Numbered from the stretch's first letter, positions 35,086 to 44,843 are shown. The stretch: DNA of 64,000 nt from Lachnoclostridium sp. An131 (GCF_002160825.1 NZ_NFLI01000005.1:124001-188000); one strand, 5' to 3'. Numbers and translations: made by a program. Notes: generated from the letters alone by a model not told the origin.

Positions 35086-35283
35086 ATGAAAATCTTAGAC
35101 TGTACGGCCCTCACCATCGCCATCATCGGCGCGATAAACTGGGGGCTCATAGGCATCCTTCGTTTTGATCTGGTAAACTTTCTCTTCGGAAACATGAGTA
35201 TGCTTTCCAGAATCGTCTATACCCTGGTCGGCTTAAGCGGACTCTATCTGTTCCGCTTTTTTGCCCGCTCCGGCGACCGATAG
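35086..35283 (+). CDS. DUF378 small membrane protein (YuzA-like)
   Basis: 65 residues with two membrane segments (ALTIAIIGAINWGLIGIL and MLSRIVYTLVGLSGLYLF). The motif IGAINWGLIG is the family hallmark. Function unknown. The ribosome site AAAGGAG is 12 bases from the ATG, on the long side. Its stop is 17 bases from the convergent nagB stop. Confidence 0.88.
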   Translation: MKILDCTALTIAIIGAINWGLIGILRFDLVNFLFGNMSMLSRIVYTLVGLSGLYLFRFFARSGDR

Positions 35284-35299
35284 GCCTGCTCCGGCATCC

Positions 35300-36031
35300 T
35301 TATTCAGGAATCTTGGAGAGCGCAGCCTCATCGCCGATGATGGTCACATCCGGATGGAACTGGATAATGGATGCCGGAACCTCCGGCTTCACCTCTCCGC
35401 AGAACGCTGCAGCCGCGATATCTGCCTTGTCTGCTCCGCTGACAATCATCAGAAGCTTTCTCGCATGCATAATCGTTCCGATTCCCATCGTGTACGCCTG
35501 TCTCGGCACCTCATCGGCAGACGCAAAGAAGCGCTTGTTTGCCTCGATGGTCATTTCCGTCAGATCTACGCAGTGTGTATATTTATCGAAAAAGCTGTTC
35601 GGCTCGTTAAAACCGATATGTCCGTCATGACCGATTCCCAGAAGCTGGATATCGATCCCGCCAAGGGAACGAATCAGCTCCTCATATCTTTTGCTCTCCT
35701 TCTCCGGATCCGGTTCCATTCCGTTCGGCACATGGGTGTGCGCCGGATCAATGTTGATTCTGCTGAACAGGTTCTTGTTCATAAAATAGTAATAGCTCTG
35801 ATCATTCTCATGATCCAGTCCCCGGTACTCGTCCAGATTCACTGTGGAAACCTTTGAAAAGTCCAGAACCCCCTCTTTGCACCACTGTGCCAGGCAGTCG
35901 TAGGTTCCGATCGGCGTAGAGCCCGTCGCCAGTCCAAGCACACAGTCCGGCTTTACCGTCACCTGGGCAGCCAGAACCGCCGCTGCCTTTCTGCTCATTT
36001 CCTCGTAATCCTTTGCTCTGATAATTCTCAT
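35300..36031 (-). CDS. nagB: Glucosamine-6-phosphate deaminase
   Basis: Converts glucosamine-6-phosphate to fructose-6-phosphate and ammonia in amino-sugar catabolism. 243 residues with LGLATGSTPIGTYDCLAQWC at the phosphate-binding loop, the catalytic base region NLDEYRG and GIGHDGHIGFNEP. MRIIRAKDYEEMS is the usual start. ATG 36031 was chosen over the adjacent ATG at 36034; AGGAGGG precedes both. No nagA is nearby. Confidence 0.96.
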   Translation of the reverse strand: MRIIRAKDYEEMSRKAAAVLAAQVTVKPDCVLGLATGSTPIGTYDCLAQWCKEGVLDFSKVSTVNLDEYRGLDHENDQSYYYFMNKNLFSRINIDPAHTHVPNGMEPDPEKESKRYEELIRSLGGIDIQLLGIGHDGHIGFNEPNSFFDKYTHCVDLTEMTIEANKRFFASADEVPRQAYTMGIGTIMHARKLLMIVSGADKADIAAAAFCGEVKPEVPASIIQFHPDVTIIGDEAALSKIPE

Positions 36032-36124
36032 CATAGTCCCTCCTGAATCAGGCGCAGCCTTCCAGCCACGCCAAGTGCCGCGCTCCTTTATCTGAACGCG
36101 GCCTCTCCCTTTTTTGATGATTTT

Positions 36125-36154
36125 ATCTTATCAAAATCCTTGGAAAACTGTCAA
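36125..36154 (-). promoter_or_regulatory. Predicted nagB promoter
   Basis: Minus strand TTGACA (36149-36154), 18-base spacer, TAAGAT (36125-36130), about 90 bases upstream of the start. Confidence 0.6.
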
Positions 36155-36216
36155 TGGGGTTACTGAATTGTGCAACTTATTTGTACTTTTGAGTACGCTC
36201 CTTCTTAAGGACGCCA

Positions 36217-36250
36217 GAAGCCGGCGCCCCGAATCCGGGGCGCCGGCTTC
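36217..36250. terminator. Hairpin ending the yicC-gmk-rpoZ operon
   Basis: GAAGCCGGCGCCCCG pairs perfectly with CGGGGCGCCGGCTTC over a four-base loop, 34 bases past the rpoZ stop. It lacks a clear T-run but the stem is very stable. Confidence 0.7.
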
Positions 36251-36283
36251 CATACCACGCACACGCGCTTTGTCCGCGCGTTT

Positions 36284-36643
36284 TTACTCTTCGCTTTCCT
36301 CTGCGGCTTCCTCCGCAGGAGCTTCCTCATTCTCCTCTGCCGGCGCCTCTTCCAACGCTTTCGCTGCGGCCTCCGCAGCTGCCTGAGCCTCAAGGGCTTC
36401 CTGGGCTGCCGCCTCCTCCTCGGACAGGATCTTGATCTTTCCATTCTCCAGCTCCTGGATCGCGACAGACAGCGGCTTCTTGCCGTCCGCCTCTACGAGC
36501 GGAGTCTCTCCTGCGATGATCTGGCGCGCCCGCTTCGCGGTCGCCAGCACGATGGAATAACGGCTGTTTACGACAGGAGTTTCGCCCTCCTCTACCTCGC
36601 TGTTTACTACCTTCATCAAATCTGTGTATGAGGGATGTAACAT
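36284..36643 (-). CDS. rpoZ: RNA polymerase omega subunit
   Basis: Small subunit that helps RNA polymerase assembly. 119 residues. The conserved core is LHPSYTDLMKVVN and SRYSIVLATAKRARQI, followed by KPLSVAIQELENGKI. The C-terminal half is an Ala/Glu-rich tail ending EEAAEESEE, longer than the minimal protein but common in Lachnospiraceae. It is the last gene of the cluster yicC-gmk-rpoZ. Confidence 0.93.
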   Translation of the reverse strand: MLHPSYTDLMKVVNSEVEEGETPVVNSRYSIVLATAKRARQIIAGETPLVEADGKKPLSVAIQELENGKIKILSEEEAAAQEALEAQAAAEAAAKALEEAPAEENEEAPAEEAAEESEE

Positions 36644-36704
36644 AATTTCACCTTATCCTTTCTATATAAAAACTTTCTATTGTAATCTTTCTATTGTAAT
36701 CCTT

Positions 36705-37328
36705 TTACTGAAATTCCTTCAGCTCTGTCCGGATTTCATTGATCAGCTCCATGCTGCGCGATACACGGCTGTGCTCTCCCTGAATCAGCCGGTGTACCTC
36801 GTCCACGCAGGCGTCCAAATCGTCATTGATGATAAAATAATCATAGCTCTCGATTCCCTGCGCTTCCTCCACGGCGCGGGCCAGGCGGCTCTCAATCACT
36901 TCCATGCTCTCCGTTCCACGGCCCACAAGGCGCTTCTTCAGCGTCTGTGCATCCGGCGGAGATACGAATAGAAGCAGCGTATCCGGAAAACGCTCCTTTA
37001 CCTGCAGGGCTCCCTGGATCTCGATCTCGAGAATCACATCCTTTCCAAGTCCCAGCTGCTGCTCCACATACGCCCGTGGAGTCCCATAATAGTTTTCCAC
37101 ATAGCAGGCATGCTCAATCAGCGCGCCCTCCGCAATCATTCTCTCGAACTCTTCCCGGGTCTTAAAGAAATATTCCCGTCCGTCCTCTTCTCCCTCCCTG
37201 GGGCTTCTCGTCGTAGCGGAAATGGAAAGCGCATAATTATCATACCGGCGAAGCAGCTCCTTCATAATCGTTCCTTTTCCGGAACCTGAAAAGCCGGATA
37301 CCACTACCAAAATGCCTTTTCTGTCCAT
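36705..37328 (-). CDS. gmk: Guanylate kinase
   Basis: Phosphorylates GMP to GDP. 207 residues with P-loop SGFSGSGKGTIMKE, the GMP-binding SATTRSPREGEEDGREYFF and LEIEIQGALQVK. The ATG at 37328 follows AAGGGGA; a TTG six codons earlier is also in frame but overlaps yicC's end. It lies 10 bases after yicC. Confidence 0.96.
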   Translation of the reverse strand: MDRKGILVVVSGFSGSGKGTIMKELLRRYDNYALSISATTRSPREGEEDGREYFFKTREEFERMIAEGALIEHACYVENYYGTPRAYVEQQLGLGKDVILEIEIQGALQVKERFPDTLLLFVSPPDAQTLKKRLVGRGTESMEVIESRLARAVEEAQGIESYDYFIINDDLDACVDEVHRLIQGEHSRVSRSMELINEIRTELKEFQ

Positions 37329-37338
37329 CCTCTTCCCC

Positions 37339-38217
37339 TTATTCAATATTCTGAATCTGCTCCCGAACCTTCTCGATGCCTGTCTTCAGCTCAATTGCAT
37401 GATTGGACACCTCCAGGTCATTCGACTTGGACAAGATCGTGTTGGCTTCCCGGTTCATCTCCTGAGCGATAAAGTCGAGCCTGCGCCCTACGCTGTCTTC
37501 CTTTTCCAGTGCGGACCTTGTACTCTTGATATGGCTTTTGAGCCTTACAATCTCCTCATCCACACAAATCTTGTCAGCGTAAATCGTAACCTCCGCAGCG
37601 ATACGGCTCTCTTCCATCTGCGTGTCCGCCAGAAGCTCCTTCACCTTATCCGTAAGCTTCTCCCGGTACTCCGCCACAATCTGCGGCGAGCGCTCTTCTA
37701 TAAAAGCCACATGCTCCAGAAGCTCGTCGAGCTTCGCCAGCAGATCTCTCTTCAGATTCTCTCCCTCTCTGGCGCGGGTCTCTACAAACTGCTCACAGGC
37801 TCCCTTCACCGCCTGCTCCAGAATTCTCCACAGCTCCTCCTCGTCGTCCTGGACCTCTTCCATCACGAGCACCTCCGGATATCTGGAAAGAGCGCCTGCG
37901 TTCACGTCCTGCTCCAGGCCAAATTCCTCTGCCATCTGATTCAGGTACTTCAGATACTCTGCCGCCAGAGCCTGATTGTACCGGAGGGATACGTTGGATT
38001 CAGACAAATCCTCGTAGGTGATAAAGACGTCTACCTTGCCTCTCTGAATATAGCTTTTCAGAAGGCTGCGGATGGCCGACTCAAAATAATTCAGCTTCTT
38101 CGGCATCTTGATCGTCACATCCAGATACCTGTGATTGACGGATTTCATCTCCACCGTCATCTTCCGGTCGCCCTCGGATACCTCGCAGCGGCCGAAACCT
38201 GTCATACTCTTCACCAT
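37339..38217 (-). CDS. yicC: YicC-family endoribonuclease
   Basis: 292-residue protein of the YicC/YloC family, single-strand-specific ribonucleases in E. coli and Bacillus. It has VKSMTGFGRCEVSEG at the start, VEMKSVNHRYLDVTIKMP, and the C-terminal DUF1732 core RRLDFIAQEMNREANTILSKS. It heads the operon that continues with gmk and rpoZ. Unlike many Firmicutes there is no remA between yicC and gmk. It is divergent from rqcH. Confidence 0.95.
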   Translation of the reverse strand: MVKSMTGFGRCEVSEGDRKMTVEMKSVNHRYLDVTIKMPKKLNYFESAIRSLLKSYIQRGKVDVFITYEDLSESNVSLRYNQALAAEYLKYLNQMAEEFGLEQDVNAGALSRYPEVLVMEEVQDDEEELWRILEQAVKGACEQFVETRAREGENLKRDLLAKLDELLEHVAFIEERSPQIVAEYREKLTDKVKELLADTQMEESRIAAEVTIYADKICVDEEIVRLKSHIKSTRSALEKEDSVGRRLDFIAQEMNREANTILSKSNDLEVSNHAIELKTGIEKVREQIQNIE

Positions 38218-38351
38218 AACGGTAATCTCTCTTCTCTTTTTTTCTGCGCCTCACGGCTCTGCCATTCTTCGCAGCTGTTTTTTTCGCTGTGCTGCCCCGG
38301 GATGCTCCACACCCCGGGGCCGAAGACGCCAGCTTATTTGGATTATATTTT

Positions 38352-38429
38352 AGTTGAAATTGGAAAAGGTGTCAAGTACCGCTTTCTTCTGCATTTCCAG
38401 TTGAAATTGTAAAACAGGTCAAGTATACT
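38352..38429 (+). promoter_or_regulatory. rqcH promoter with an upstream duplicate
   Basis: The working promoter is TTGAAA (38401-38406), 17 bases, TATACT (38424-38429). A 47-bp-spaced direct repeat starting at 38352 and 38399 shares AGTTGAAATTG, AAAA and GTCAAGTA, so the upstream copy looks like a duplicated promoter whose -10 has decayed. Confidence 0.65.
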
Positions 38430-38459
38430 GAAAGAATCAGAAAAAAGGAGTAACACACT

Positions 38460-40205
38460 ATGGCATTTGACGGAATTACGATCGCATGTCTGCAAAAGGA
38501 GCTCTCTGACCGGCTTACGGGCGGACGCATCACAAAAATCGTTCAGCCGGAGGCCGACGAGCTTCTGCTCACCATAAAAAATAACGGAAGCCAGTACCGC
38601 CTGCTGCTCTCAGCTTCAGCCAGTCTGCCGCTTATCTATCTGACAGAACAGAATAAGCCGGCGCCCATGACGGCGCCGGGCTTCTGTATGTTGCTGCGCA
38701 AGCACCTGGGCGGGGGACGCATCGTGTCTGTGACGCAGCCCTCCCTGGAGCGCATCCTGCGCTTTGAGATCGAGCATCTCGACGAGATGGGTGATCTCTG
38801 CCGCAAGTATCTGATCGCAGAGCTGATGGGCAAGCACAGCAACCTGATTTTCTGCCGTGAGGACGGCACGATTCTGGACAGCATCAAGCATGTATCACTG
38901 GCCGTGAGCTCTGTGCGCGAGGTTCTTCCCGGGCGTCCCTATTTCATTCCTCATACCCAGGATAAGCTCGATCCGCTCACAGCCCCGCCTGCAGATATGG
39001 CTGCGGCCATCTGCGAAAAGCCCACGGCGCTTGGCAAAGCCATCTACACCTCCCTGACCGGCTTTTCCCCGGTCATGGCGGAAGAGCTCTGCCACCGTTC
39101 CTTTCTGGAATCCGGCCGACCTGCCTCTGCCCTGGAGGACACGGAACGCGCCATGCTGGAGCACCAGCTTCTGCGCCTGCTGGAGGAAGTAAAGGCCGGG
39201 CACTTTTCTCCGCAGATCTGCTATAACGGGAAAGAGCCTGTGGAGTTTTCCGCTGTTCCGCTTACCATGTATGCGGATTTGTCCAGCCAGAGCTTCGAAA
39301 GCATCTCTGCACTTCTGGAAGCCTATTATGCCGCTAAAAGCACTTTGACCCGGATTCACCAGAAATCGGCAGATCTGCGCCGGATCGTGCAGACGGCCCT
39401 GGAGCGCAGCCGCAAGAAATACGATCTCCAGACACGTCAGCTGAAGGACACAGAGAAGCGTGAAAAATACAAGGTCTGGGGTGAATTGATTCACACCTAT
39501 GGATACGGCGTGCCGGAAGGCGCGCGCTCCATGGAGGCCCTCAACTACTATACAAACGAGGAAATTACAATCCCGCTGGATCCTACCCTGTCCGCCCAGG
39601 AAAACGCAAAGCGTTATTTTGACAAATACGGCAAGCTGAAGAGAACCTTCGAGGCTGTCTCTAAGCTGCTTCAGGAAACCAAAAGCGAAATCGGGCATCT
39701 GGAATCTATCCAGACCGCGCTTGACATAGCGCTGACCGAGGAGGATCTGGCCCCTGTACGGGAAGAGCTCGCGGAATACGGCTATATCCGCCGCAGAAGC
39801 AAAAAAGCCGGCGGGAAAAAGCCCAAAATCACCTCCCGGCCCCTCCATTACCTTTCCAGCGACGGCTTCGACCTCTATGTAGGAAAAAATAATTTTCAAA
39901 ACGACGAGCTGACCTTCCAGTTCGCCTCCGGAAACGACTGGTGGTTCCATGCCAAAGGCGTTCCGGGCTCCCATGTCATCCTGAAGAGCGAAGGACGCGA
40001 GCTTCCCGATTCCGCCTTTGAAGATGCCGGCCGGCTGGCCGCCTACTACTCCAAAAACCGGGGAGGCGACAAGGTCGAGATCGACTATGTCGAAAAGAAG
40101 CATGTGAAAAAGCCCGGCGGAGCGAAACCGGGATTTGTAGTTTACTACACCAACTATTCCCTGATCATTGACTCCGATATCTCCAGTCTGCGGCAGATTG
40201 ACTGA
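38460..40205 (+). CDS. rqcH: Ribosome quality control protein RqcH (NFACT family)
   Basis: Bacterial Rqc2 homologue that adds C-terminal alanine tails to nascent chains on stalled 50S subunits. 581 residues: N-terminal NFACT domain (DGITIACLQKELSDRLTGGR), a helical coiled-coil middle (about 280-430), and the C-terminal NFACT-R domain (FDLYVGKNNFQNDELTF, DWWFHAKGVPGSHVIL). Older annotations call it a fibronectin-binding protein. AAAGGAG precedes the ATG. Confidence 0.95.
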   Translation: MAFDGITIACLQKELSDRLTGGRITKIVQPEADELLLTIKNNGSQYRLLLSASASLPLIYLTEQNKPAPMTAPGFCMLLRKHLGGGRIVSVTQPSLERILRFEIEHLDEMGDLCRKYLIAELMGKHSNLIFCREDGTILDSIKHVSLAVSSVREVLPGRPYFIPHTQDKLDPLTAPPADMAAAICEKPTALGKAIYTSLTGFSPVMAEELCHRSFLESGRPASALEDTERAMLEHQLLRLLEEVKAGHFSPQICYNGKEPVEFSAVPLTMYADLSSQSFESISALLEAYYAAKSTLTRIHQKSADLRRIVQTALERSRKKYDLQTRQLKDTEKREKYKVWGELIHTYGYGVPEGARSMEALNYYTNEEITIPLDPTLSAQENAKRYFDKYGKLKRTFEAVSKLLQETKSEIGHLESIQTALDIALTEEDLAPVREELAEYGYIRRRSKKAGGKKPKITSRPLHYLSSDGFDLYVGKNNFQNDELTFQFASGNDWWFHAKGVPGSHVILKSEGRELPDSAFEDAGRLAAYYSKNRGGDKVEIDYVEKKHVKKPGGAKPGFVVYYTNYSLIIDSDISSLRQID

Positions 40206-40223
40206 GTCTGCATATCCCAGAGA

Positions 40224-40271
40224 CGCCTCCGGCCGGCAGAAAGCCAGGCCGGAGGCGAAATTGTTATAATT
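40224..40271 (+). terminator. Hairpin after rqcH
   Basis: CGCCTCCGGCC pairs with GGCCGGAGGCG, with an inner GGC/GCC pairing in the loop. The following AAATTGTTATAATTTT is only moderately T-rich. Confidence 0.65.
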
Positions 40272-40294
40272 TTCTTAATACTCTGCCGGATTTC

Positions 40295-40323
40295 TTGCTT
40301 TTTCCATCTGCGGCGATTATACT
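40295..40323 (+). promoter_or_regulatory. Promoter of the SH3-repeat protein
   Basis: TTGCTT (40295-40300), 17-base spacer, TATACT (40318-40323), 76 bases before the start. Confidence 0.6.
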
Positions 40324-40399
40324 TGAATACAGGAGAAAATGCCCGCAGCTTCCAGGAGGGAACACGGGCAGAAGAGATACGAATTAAGGGAGGATACCT

Positions 40400-41728
40400 A
40401 TGATGAACATACGAAATGCGAGAAAAAAACGGCAGCGCCTGACTGCGTTCCTGATGTTTTTCACGCTCTGTTTCCTGCTGCTTGGCCCGGTTTTCCGCTC
40501 ACAGGCGGCAAGACCTACCGGAACGGTCAAGAATCCGATTCTGAATGTCCGTTCCTCAGCATCCACCAATTCATCCATCGTCTGCAAGCTCACCCAGGGC
40601 ACCAAGGTGACTATCATTACGGAAACCACCGGAGACGACGGACTGAAGTGGTATGACGTATTTTTCGCATACAATGGAGACGCGAAGGAAGGCTTTGTCC
40701 GCGCTGATCTGGTCAATGTATCCGGCTCGACTTCCGGAGGCTCCTCCGGCGGCTCGTCTTCCGCTTCCGGCACCAGATATGTGAAGCCCAGCGTAGCGAT
40801 TGTCCGCACCTATGCATCCACAAACGCTGACATCCGTACAAGGCTGGAGAGAGGAACCACGGTAAATATTATTTCTTCAAAGACAGGCTCCGATGACGGG
40901 CGTACCTGGTACAAGGTTTCCTTTACACAGAACGGAAACACTGTGGAAGGCTATATCCGCGGCGATCTGCTCGTCGAATCGAATCCCGGCGGCGGTTCCT
41001 CCGGAAGCACAGATGTATCCGGCACCCGGTATGTAAACGGCAGCGTCGTACGCGTCAGAACCTATGCATCCACGAACGCCGATATCCGTTCCCGCCTGAA
41101 TAAGGGCACTACGGTGAGCCTGATCTCCTCCAAGACAGGCGATGACGGCCGGCTCTGGTACAAAGTATCCTATTCTGACAACGGGTACCAGATGAACGGC
41201 TATATCCGCAGCGATCTGCTCTCCGAGACAAATCCCGGCGGCAGCTCCTCCGGAAGCTCCTCTTCTAATACTCCGGCCTCTATCCGGCCTGCAGTAGCAA
41301 ATATCCGGACCTGGGCCTCCACAAACGGAGACATCCGTTCCAAGCTGTCCCAGGGAACCGGCGTCACAATCATCGGTGAGACGACCGGACGCGACGACGG
41401 AAGGAAATGGTACAAGATTTCCTATACCTTCGGAGGCGTTTCCATGGAAGGCTACATCCGCGGCGATCTGCTGAATGTGGGAAGCACGGGCACCACTTCC
41501 GGCAGCGCTTCCTCCGGAAGCTCCTCTTCCGGCAATTCTTCCGCGGTAGCTCAGGTGAGAACCTACGCGTCGCCTTACGCAGACATCCGTGCAACGCTGG
41601 AAAACGGAACTAAGGTATCGATCCTCAAGCGGGTAACCGGAGAGGACGGCCAGGAATGGACCAAGATTTCCTTTACACAGAATGGAAATGAGCTGGAAGG
41701 CTATGTTCCCTCCTCTCTGCTGAAATAG
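40400..41728 (+). CDS. Exported protein with five bacterial SH3 repeats
   Basis: 442 residues with a basic N-terminus and signal peptide (LTAFLMFFTLCFLLLGPVF, cleaved near SQAA). Five SH3b domains of about 60 residues follow at roughly 40-105, 127-190, 209-270, 290-355 and 378-442, separated by Ser/Gly linkers. Each has the pattern VR(T/S)xASTNxDIR...GTxVxII...GxxWYKVSF...GYIRxDLL. SH3b domains bind cell-wall peptides. There is no catalytic domain and no sorting signal, so it may be a wall-binding accessory or adaptor. The ribosome site is GGAGG. Confidence 0.9.
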   Translation: MMNIRNARKKRQRLTAFLMFFTLCFLLLGPVFRSQAARPTGTVKNPILNVRSSASTNSSIVCKLTQGTKVTIITETTGDDGLKWYDVFFAYNGDAKEGFVRADLVNVSGSTSGGSSGGSSSASGTRYVKPSVAIVRTYASTNADIRTRLERGTTVNIISSKTGSDDGRTWYKVSFTQNGNTVEGYIRGDLLVESNPGGGSSGSTDVSGTRYVNGSVVRVRTYASTNADIRSRLNKGTTVSLISSKTGDDGRLWYKVSYSDNGYQMNGYIRSDLLSETNPGGSSSGSSSSNTPASIRPAVANIRTWASTNGDIRSKLSQGTGVTIIGETTGRDDGRKWYKISYTFGGVSMEGYIRGDLLNVGSTGTTSGSASSGSSSSGNSSAVAQVRTYASPYADIRATLENGTKVSILKRVTGEDGQEWTKISFTQNGNELEGYVPSSLLK

Positions 41729-41759
41729 AATGAAAAACAGGCATTCTTACTCACAAGAA

Positions 41760-41798
41760 GGCCGGCGGGACGTTATCCCGCCGGCCTGTGTTTTCTTT
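41760..41798. terminator. Strong terminator after the SH3-repeat gene
   Basis: GGCCGGCGGGA pairs perfectly with TCCCGCCGGCC over five bases and is followed by TGTGTTTTCTTT. It overlaps the end of the convergent FtsX-type permease gene. Confidence 0.88.
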
Positions 41799-44064
41799 AA
41801 AACGTCTCCTCCCTCAGCGCCTCCGCCAGATTCATCCGCATCAGCTTCCTGCCGCCCAGATAATAGGCCAGGCCCACAAACGCAAGGAGCGCCAGCGCGA
41901 AGGCCAGTATGGGCAGTACCGGAGCTCTCGGAAGCAGCAGCGCCGGGTCGAGATAGGCCGCTTTCATAAACAGCCAGGAAATCAGGATAAGCAGCGGCAC
42001 GCTTATGAGCACAGGCCGGCCTGCGAGCACAAGGGCTTCTACAAAAAACATCTTCCAGATCTCTCCCGGCGTCATGCCGACAGACAGGTACCGGGCCGCC
42101 TCCCGCCTGCGCAGGCGGGCAAAGCTCAGAGTATTGGAAAATACACTGCCCACGCCGATGACCGCAAGCAGGATACAGAAGCCCCCGAGCACTGTTTGAA
42201 TCGCTCCATTGGCTGCGTCGCTGGCATTTCTGTCTTCGATTCTGTTTTCTGTCTCTATCACATAGCGATCTCCCGCTGTCTGAACAAGGGCTGCCTCCAG
42301 GCTGTCCAGCTCCGCAAGCGAGGGGCCCTCCCCTTCAGGAATCTCTGTATAAGCATTTCCTGCGTGATCTCCGGCCAGAACCCGGATGCAGATATTCTCC
42401 TCCGTCCCGCCTATCTGTCCGCTGACAGTTCTCCACAGGGACACAGGCAGAACATGTATCATCTCATAATAATCCAGGGTCTGGTACTCTTCCCGCATCA
42501 CCGGAAGCTCCTGGACATATCCCAGCACCGGGATTTCCTCCGCCACGCTCTCTTCGCCGGAGCGCCGGAGAACTGCAGTCTCCCGGGCTTCCTCAAGATA
42601 GGGAAAATAAGTCCTTTTGCGGAAATTCGGATCCGTGTCATCCCGGACCTGATTCAGTATCACCGCGCCGTCCAGGCTCTGCTCCACACCGGCATGTCCG
42701 CAGTACTCCAGAAAGCTTTCGTCATCCAGGATATAGACGACCGCATTTACCAGCCAGCCTCCGTCTGTCTCTATCACATACTGTTCCGGAGCTCCTTCGA
42801 AGCCTCCGGCTTCCAGAAATTCCGCGCTCAGCTCCTCCTCTGTCACGAGCCTCTTTGCCGCCGCCCTCTGGTAAACCAGGGCGTCCCGCACACCCGGCAG
42901 GCTCTTAATGGTTTCCGTATCCTCAAACTCCTGAATATCCGTATCCTTCACCTCAGCCATCACGTCCCAGGCATTCAGGAAGGCGTCAAAATAAGTGATA
43001 TCTGTATTGAGCGTCATAATTGCGAACAGGCACTGCACAAAGCCAAAGGCCAGAAAGGACAGCGTCAGGGATACCGCAGCCGTGCGCAGAGCCTTCCTCT
43101 GGGCTTTCAGCGAATTTCCCGCAAGCTCTCCTTCCACACCAAACAGGAGACGCAGAATATGGGAATTCCTCCGGCGCTTCAATCCCTTCTCTTCCGTGCC
43201 GCGGACAGCCTCCAGCGGTGTGATGCGGCTGAGGCGTCCAGCCGGCATCCAGGCAGAGATAAGCACTGTCACCAGTGTACACAGAAGGATCAGCACGAAA
43301 ATCCATGGCGGACAGGAGAACGGCACCTCCATGCGTCCCTCTATCACCCCGTCTGCAAAAGCATCTGTCCAGGCCGTCAGGCAGGCACTGCCCAGAGTTC
43401 CAAGTATGATTCCAACTGCAATGGGCAGCGCGCTCAAAGCAATTGCTTCCTTCAGAAGGAGGCCGCGTATCTGCCTGGGCGTGGCTCCGACACTGGAGAG
43501 TATGCCCAGCTCCCGGACCCTGTCGTTCATAAAGACTGCATAGGCATGATGAATCATCAGGATCAGCGAAAAGCAGGAAATCACTCCCGCCGCCGCAAAA
43601 ACCATCAGGACTGCAAATGCGTCAGAGGAATCCGGGTTATCTGGATTCACCACAAAATACAGGTTCAGCAGCGCTTCGTGATAAGAGATATTTTCCTCCC
43701 TCAGGCCTGCGAGAGCCGCAATACGGGGAAGGTCCTCATAGGTCGAGGACACGTCCTTTAAAAGGATATCCACTGCCGTCTCTCCATCCTCTGACTCCTC
43801 CTCATTGATCCAGGCGCTCTCCACATTGGCGCTGTTTTGAATCAGCTCCAGCTCTTCCCCGCCGATCTCTCCTGTCAGGCGGGCATGATAATTCCCATCC
43901 TCCGTCTGATATCTCACCACATCATAATGCCAGACGTTATAGAGTGTACAGCACAAAAGCGACAAAAAGCACGCTGAGACAAGGGCCGCGATCATGACAG
44001 AAAGACCGGATCCCCTGTTTCCCCTGATATGATTTCGAATATAGTCCTTCCACATATCTCTCAC
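41797..44064 (-). CDS. FtsX/MacB-type ABC transporter permease with two FtsX domains
   Basis: 755 residues. Membrane segment 1 (GLSVMIAALVSACFLSLLCC) is followed by a large extracytoplasmic domain. Three segments then lie near residues 175-300 (AVLMVFAAAGVISCFSLILM, ALSALPIAVGIILGTLGSACL, ILLCTLVTVLISAWMPAGRL). A second extracytoplasmic domain and four C-terminal segments complete it. This duplicated FtsX arrangement is that of antimicrobial-peptide or lipoprotein transport ABC systems. Its start overlaps the ATPase stop by four bases. Confidence 0.9.
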   Translation of the reverse strand: MRDMWKDYIRNHIRGNRGSGLSVMIAALVSACFLSLLCCTLYNVWHYDVVRYQTEDGNYHARLTGEIGGEELELIQNSANVESAWINEEESEDGETAVDILLKDVSSTYEDLPRIAALAGLREENISYHEALLNLYFVVNPDNPDSSDAFAVLMVFAAAGVISCFSLILMIHHAYAVFMNDRVRELGILSSVGATPRQIRGLLLKEAIALSALPIAVGIILGTLGSACLTAWTDAFADGVIEGRMEVPFSCPPWIFVLILLCTLVTVLISAWMPAGRLSRITPLEAVRGTEEKGLKRRRNSHILRLLFGVEGELAGNSLKAQRKALRTAAVSLTLSFLAFGFVQCLFAIMTLNTDITYFDAFLNAWDVMAEVKDTDIQEFEDTETIKSLPGVRDALVYQRAAAKRLVTEEELSAEFLEAGGFEGAPEQYVIETDGGWLVNAVVYILDDESFLEYCGHAGVEQSLDGAVILNQVRDDTDPNFRKRTYFPYLEEARETAVLRRSGEESVAEEIPVLGYVQELPVMREEYQTLDYYEMIHVLPVSLWRTVSGQIGGTEENICIRVLAGDHAGNAYTEIPEGEGPSLAELDSLEAALVQTAGDRYVIETENRIEDRNASDAANGAIQTVLGGFCILLAVIGVGSVFSNTLSFARLRRREAARYLSVGMTPGEIWKMFFVEALVLAGRPVLISVPLLILISWLFMKAAYLDPALLLPRAPVLPILAFALALLAFVGLAYYLGGRKLMRMNLAEALREETF

Positions 44065-44741
44065 CCCCGTTTCCGGTCGCTTACGATACGTCCATCCTCA
44101 AGGGTGACGATACGATCCGCCTCAAGCGCGATTTTCTCGTCATGCGTAATCAGAAGAATCGTCTGATTCAGGTTCCGGTTGGAAAGCTTAAGCAGATCCG
44201 CAATCTCCTCTGAATTTCTCCGATCCAGGTTGCCTGTCGGCTCATCTGCCAGCAGAATAGCCGGGCGGTACATCAGGGCCCTGGCGACAGCGGCGCGCTG
44301 CTGCTGGCCTCCTGAGAGCTGTCCGGGCAGAGCCTCCAGCCTGTCACTGATGCCAAGGGTCTCCACGACCCTGTCAAAAAATTCCTGATTCGGCTTTCTT
44401 TTATCCAGAGCCAGGGGCATCAGGATATTCTTCCGGACTGTCAGCGTCGGAATCAAATTAAAAAACTGATAGACAATTCCCACCTTTCTGCGGCGGAACA
44501 GCGCCGCCTGCGCAGGCTTCATTGAGGTGATGTCTGTCCCCTCCACATAGACCCTTCCCTCCGTAGGCTTATCCACGCTTCCCAGTATGTGAAGCAGCGT
44601 AGATTTTCCTGAACCGGAGGCCCCCATCACTGCCGTAAATTCCCCTTTTTCCATCGAAAAATCGATTCCATCCAGAGCCTTCACCTGATTTTCACCGGAA
44701 CCGTATATCTTCCTCAGGCCTTCGCACCTTAATATTTCCAC
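44061..44741 (-). CDS. ABC transporter ATPase, MacB/LolD/BceA type
   Basis: 226 residues with Walker [13 protein letters not shown], signature [15 protein letters not shown], Walker [13 protein letters not shown] and H-loop ITHDEKIAL. The start is a GTG at 44741 with GGAGGAG eight bases upstream. The in-frame ATGs further upstream have no ribosome site and would add a residue stretch without family similarity. Its partner is the FtsX-type permease. Two-component genes directly upstream suggest induction by an antimicrobial peptide or cell-wall stress. Confidence 0.93.
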   Translation of the reverse strand: MEILRCEGLRKIYGSGENQVKALDGIDFSMEKGEFTAVMGASGSGKSTLLHILGSVDKPTEGRVYVEGTDITSMKPAQAALFRRRKVGIVYQFFNLIPTLTVRKNILMPLALDKRKPNQEFFDRVVETLGISDRLEALPGQLSGGQQQRAAVARALMYRPAILLADEPTGNLDRRNSEEIADLLKLSNRNLNQTILLITHDEKIALEADRIVTLEDGRIVSDRKRG

Positions 44742-44843
44742 GGTATCTCCTCCTTCTTCCGCTTCCTTTTCCGCTGCTGGGCCTCCTTGCCATGAAAGGC
44801 TTTCACAGGATTCCTGCAGCATCATAAGATAAGAATAGCAGAG

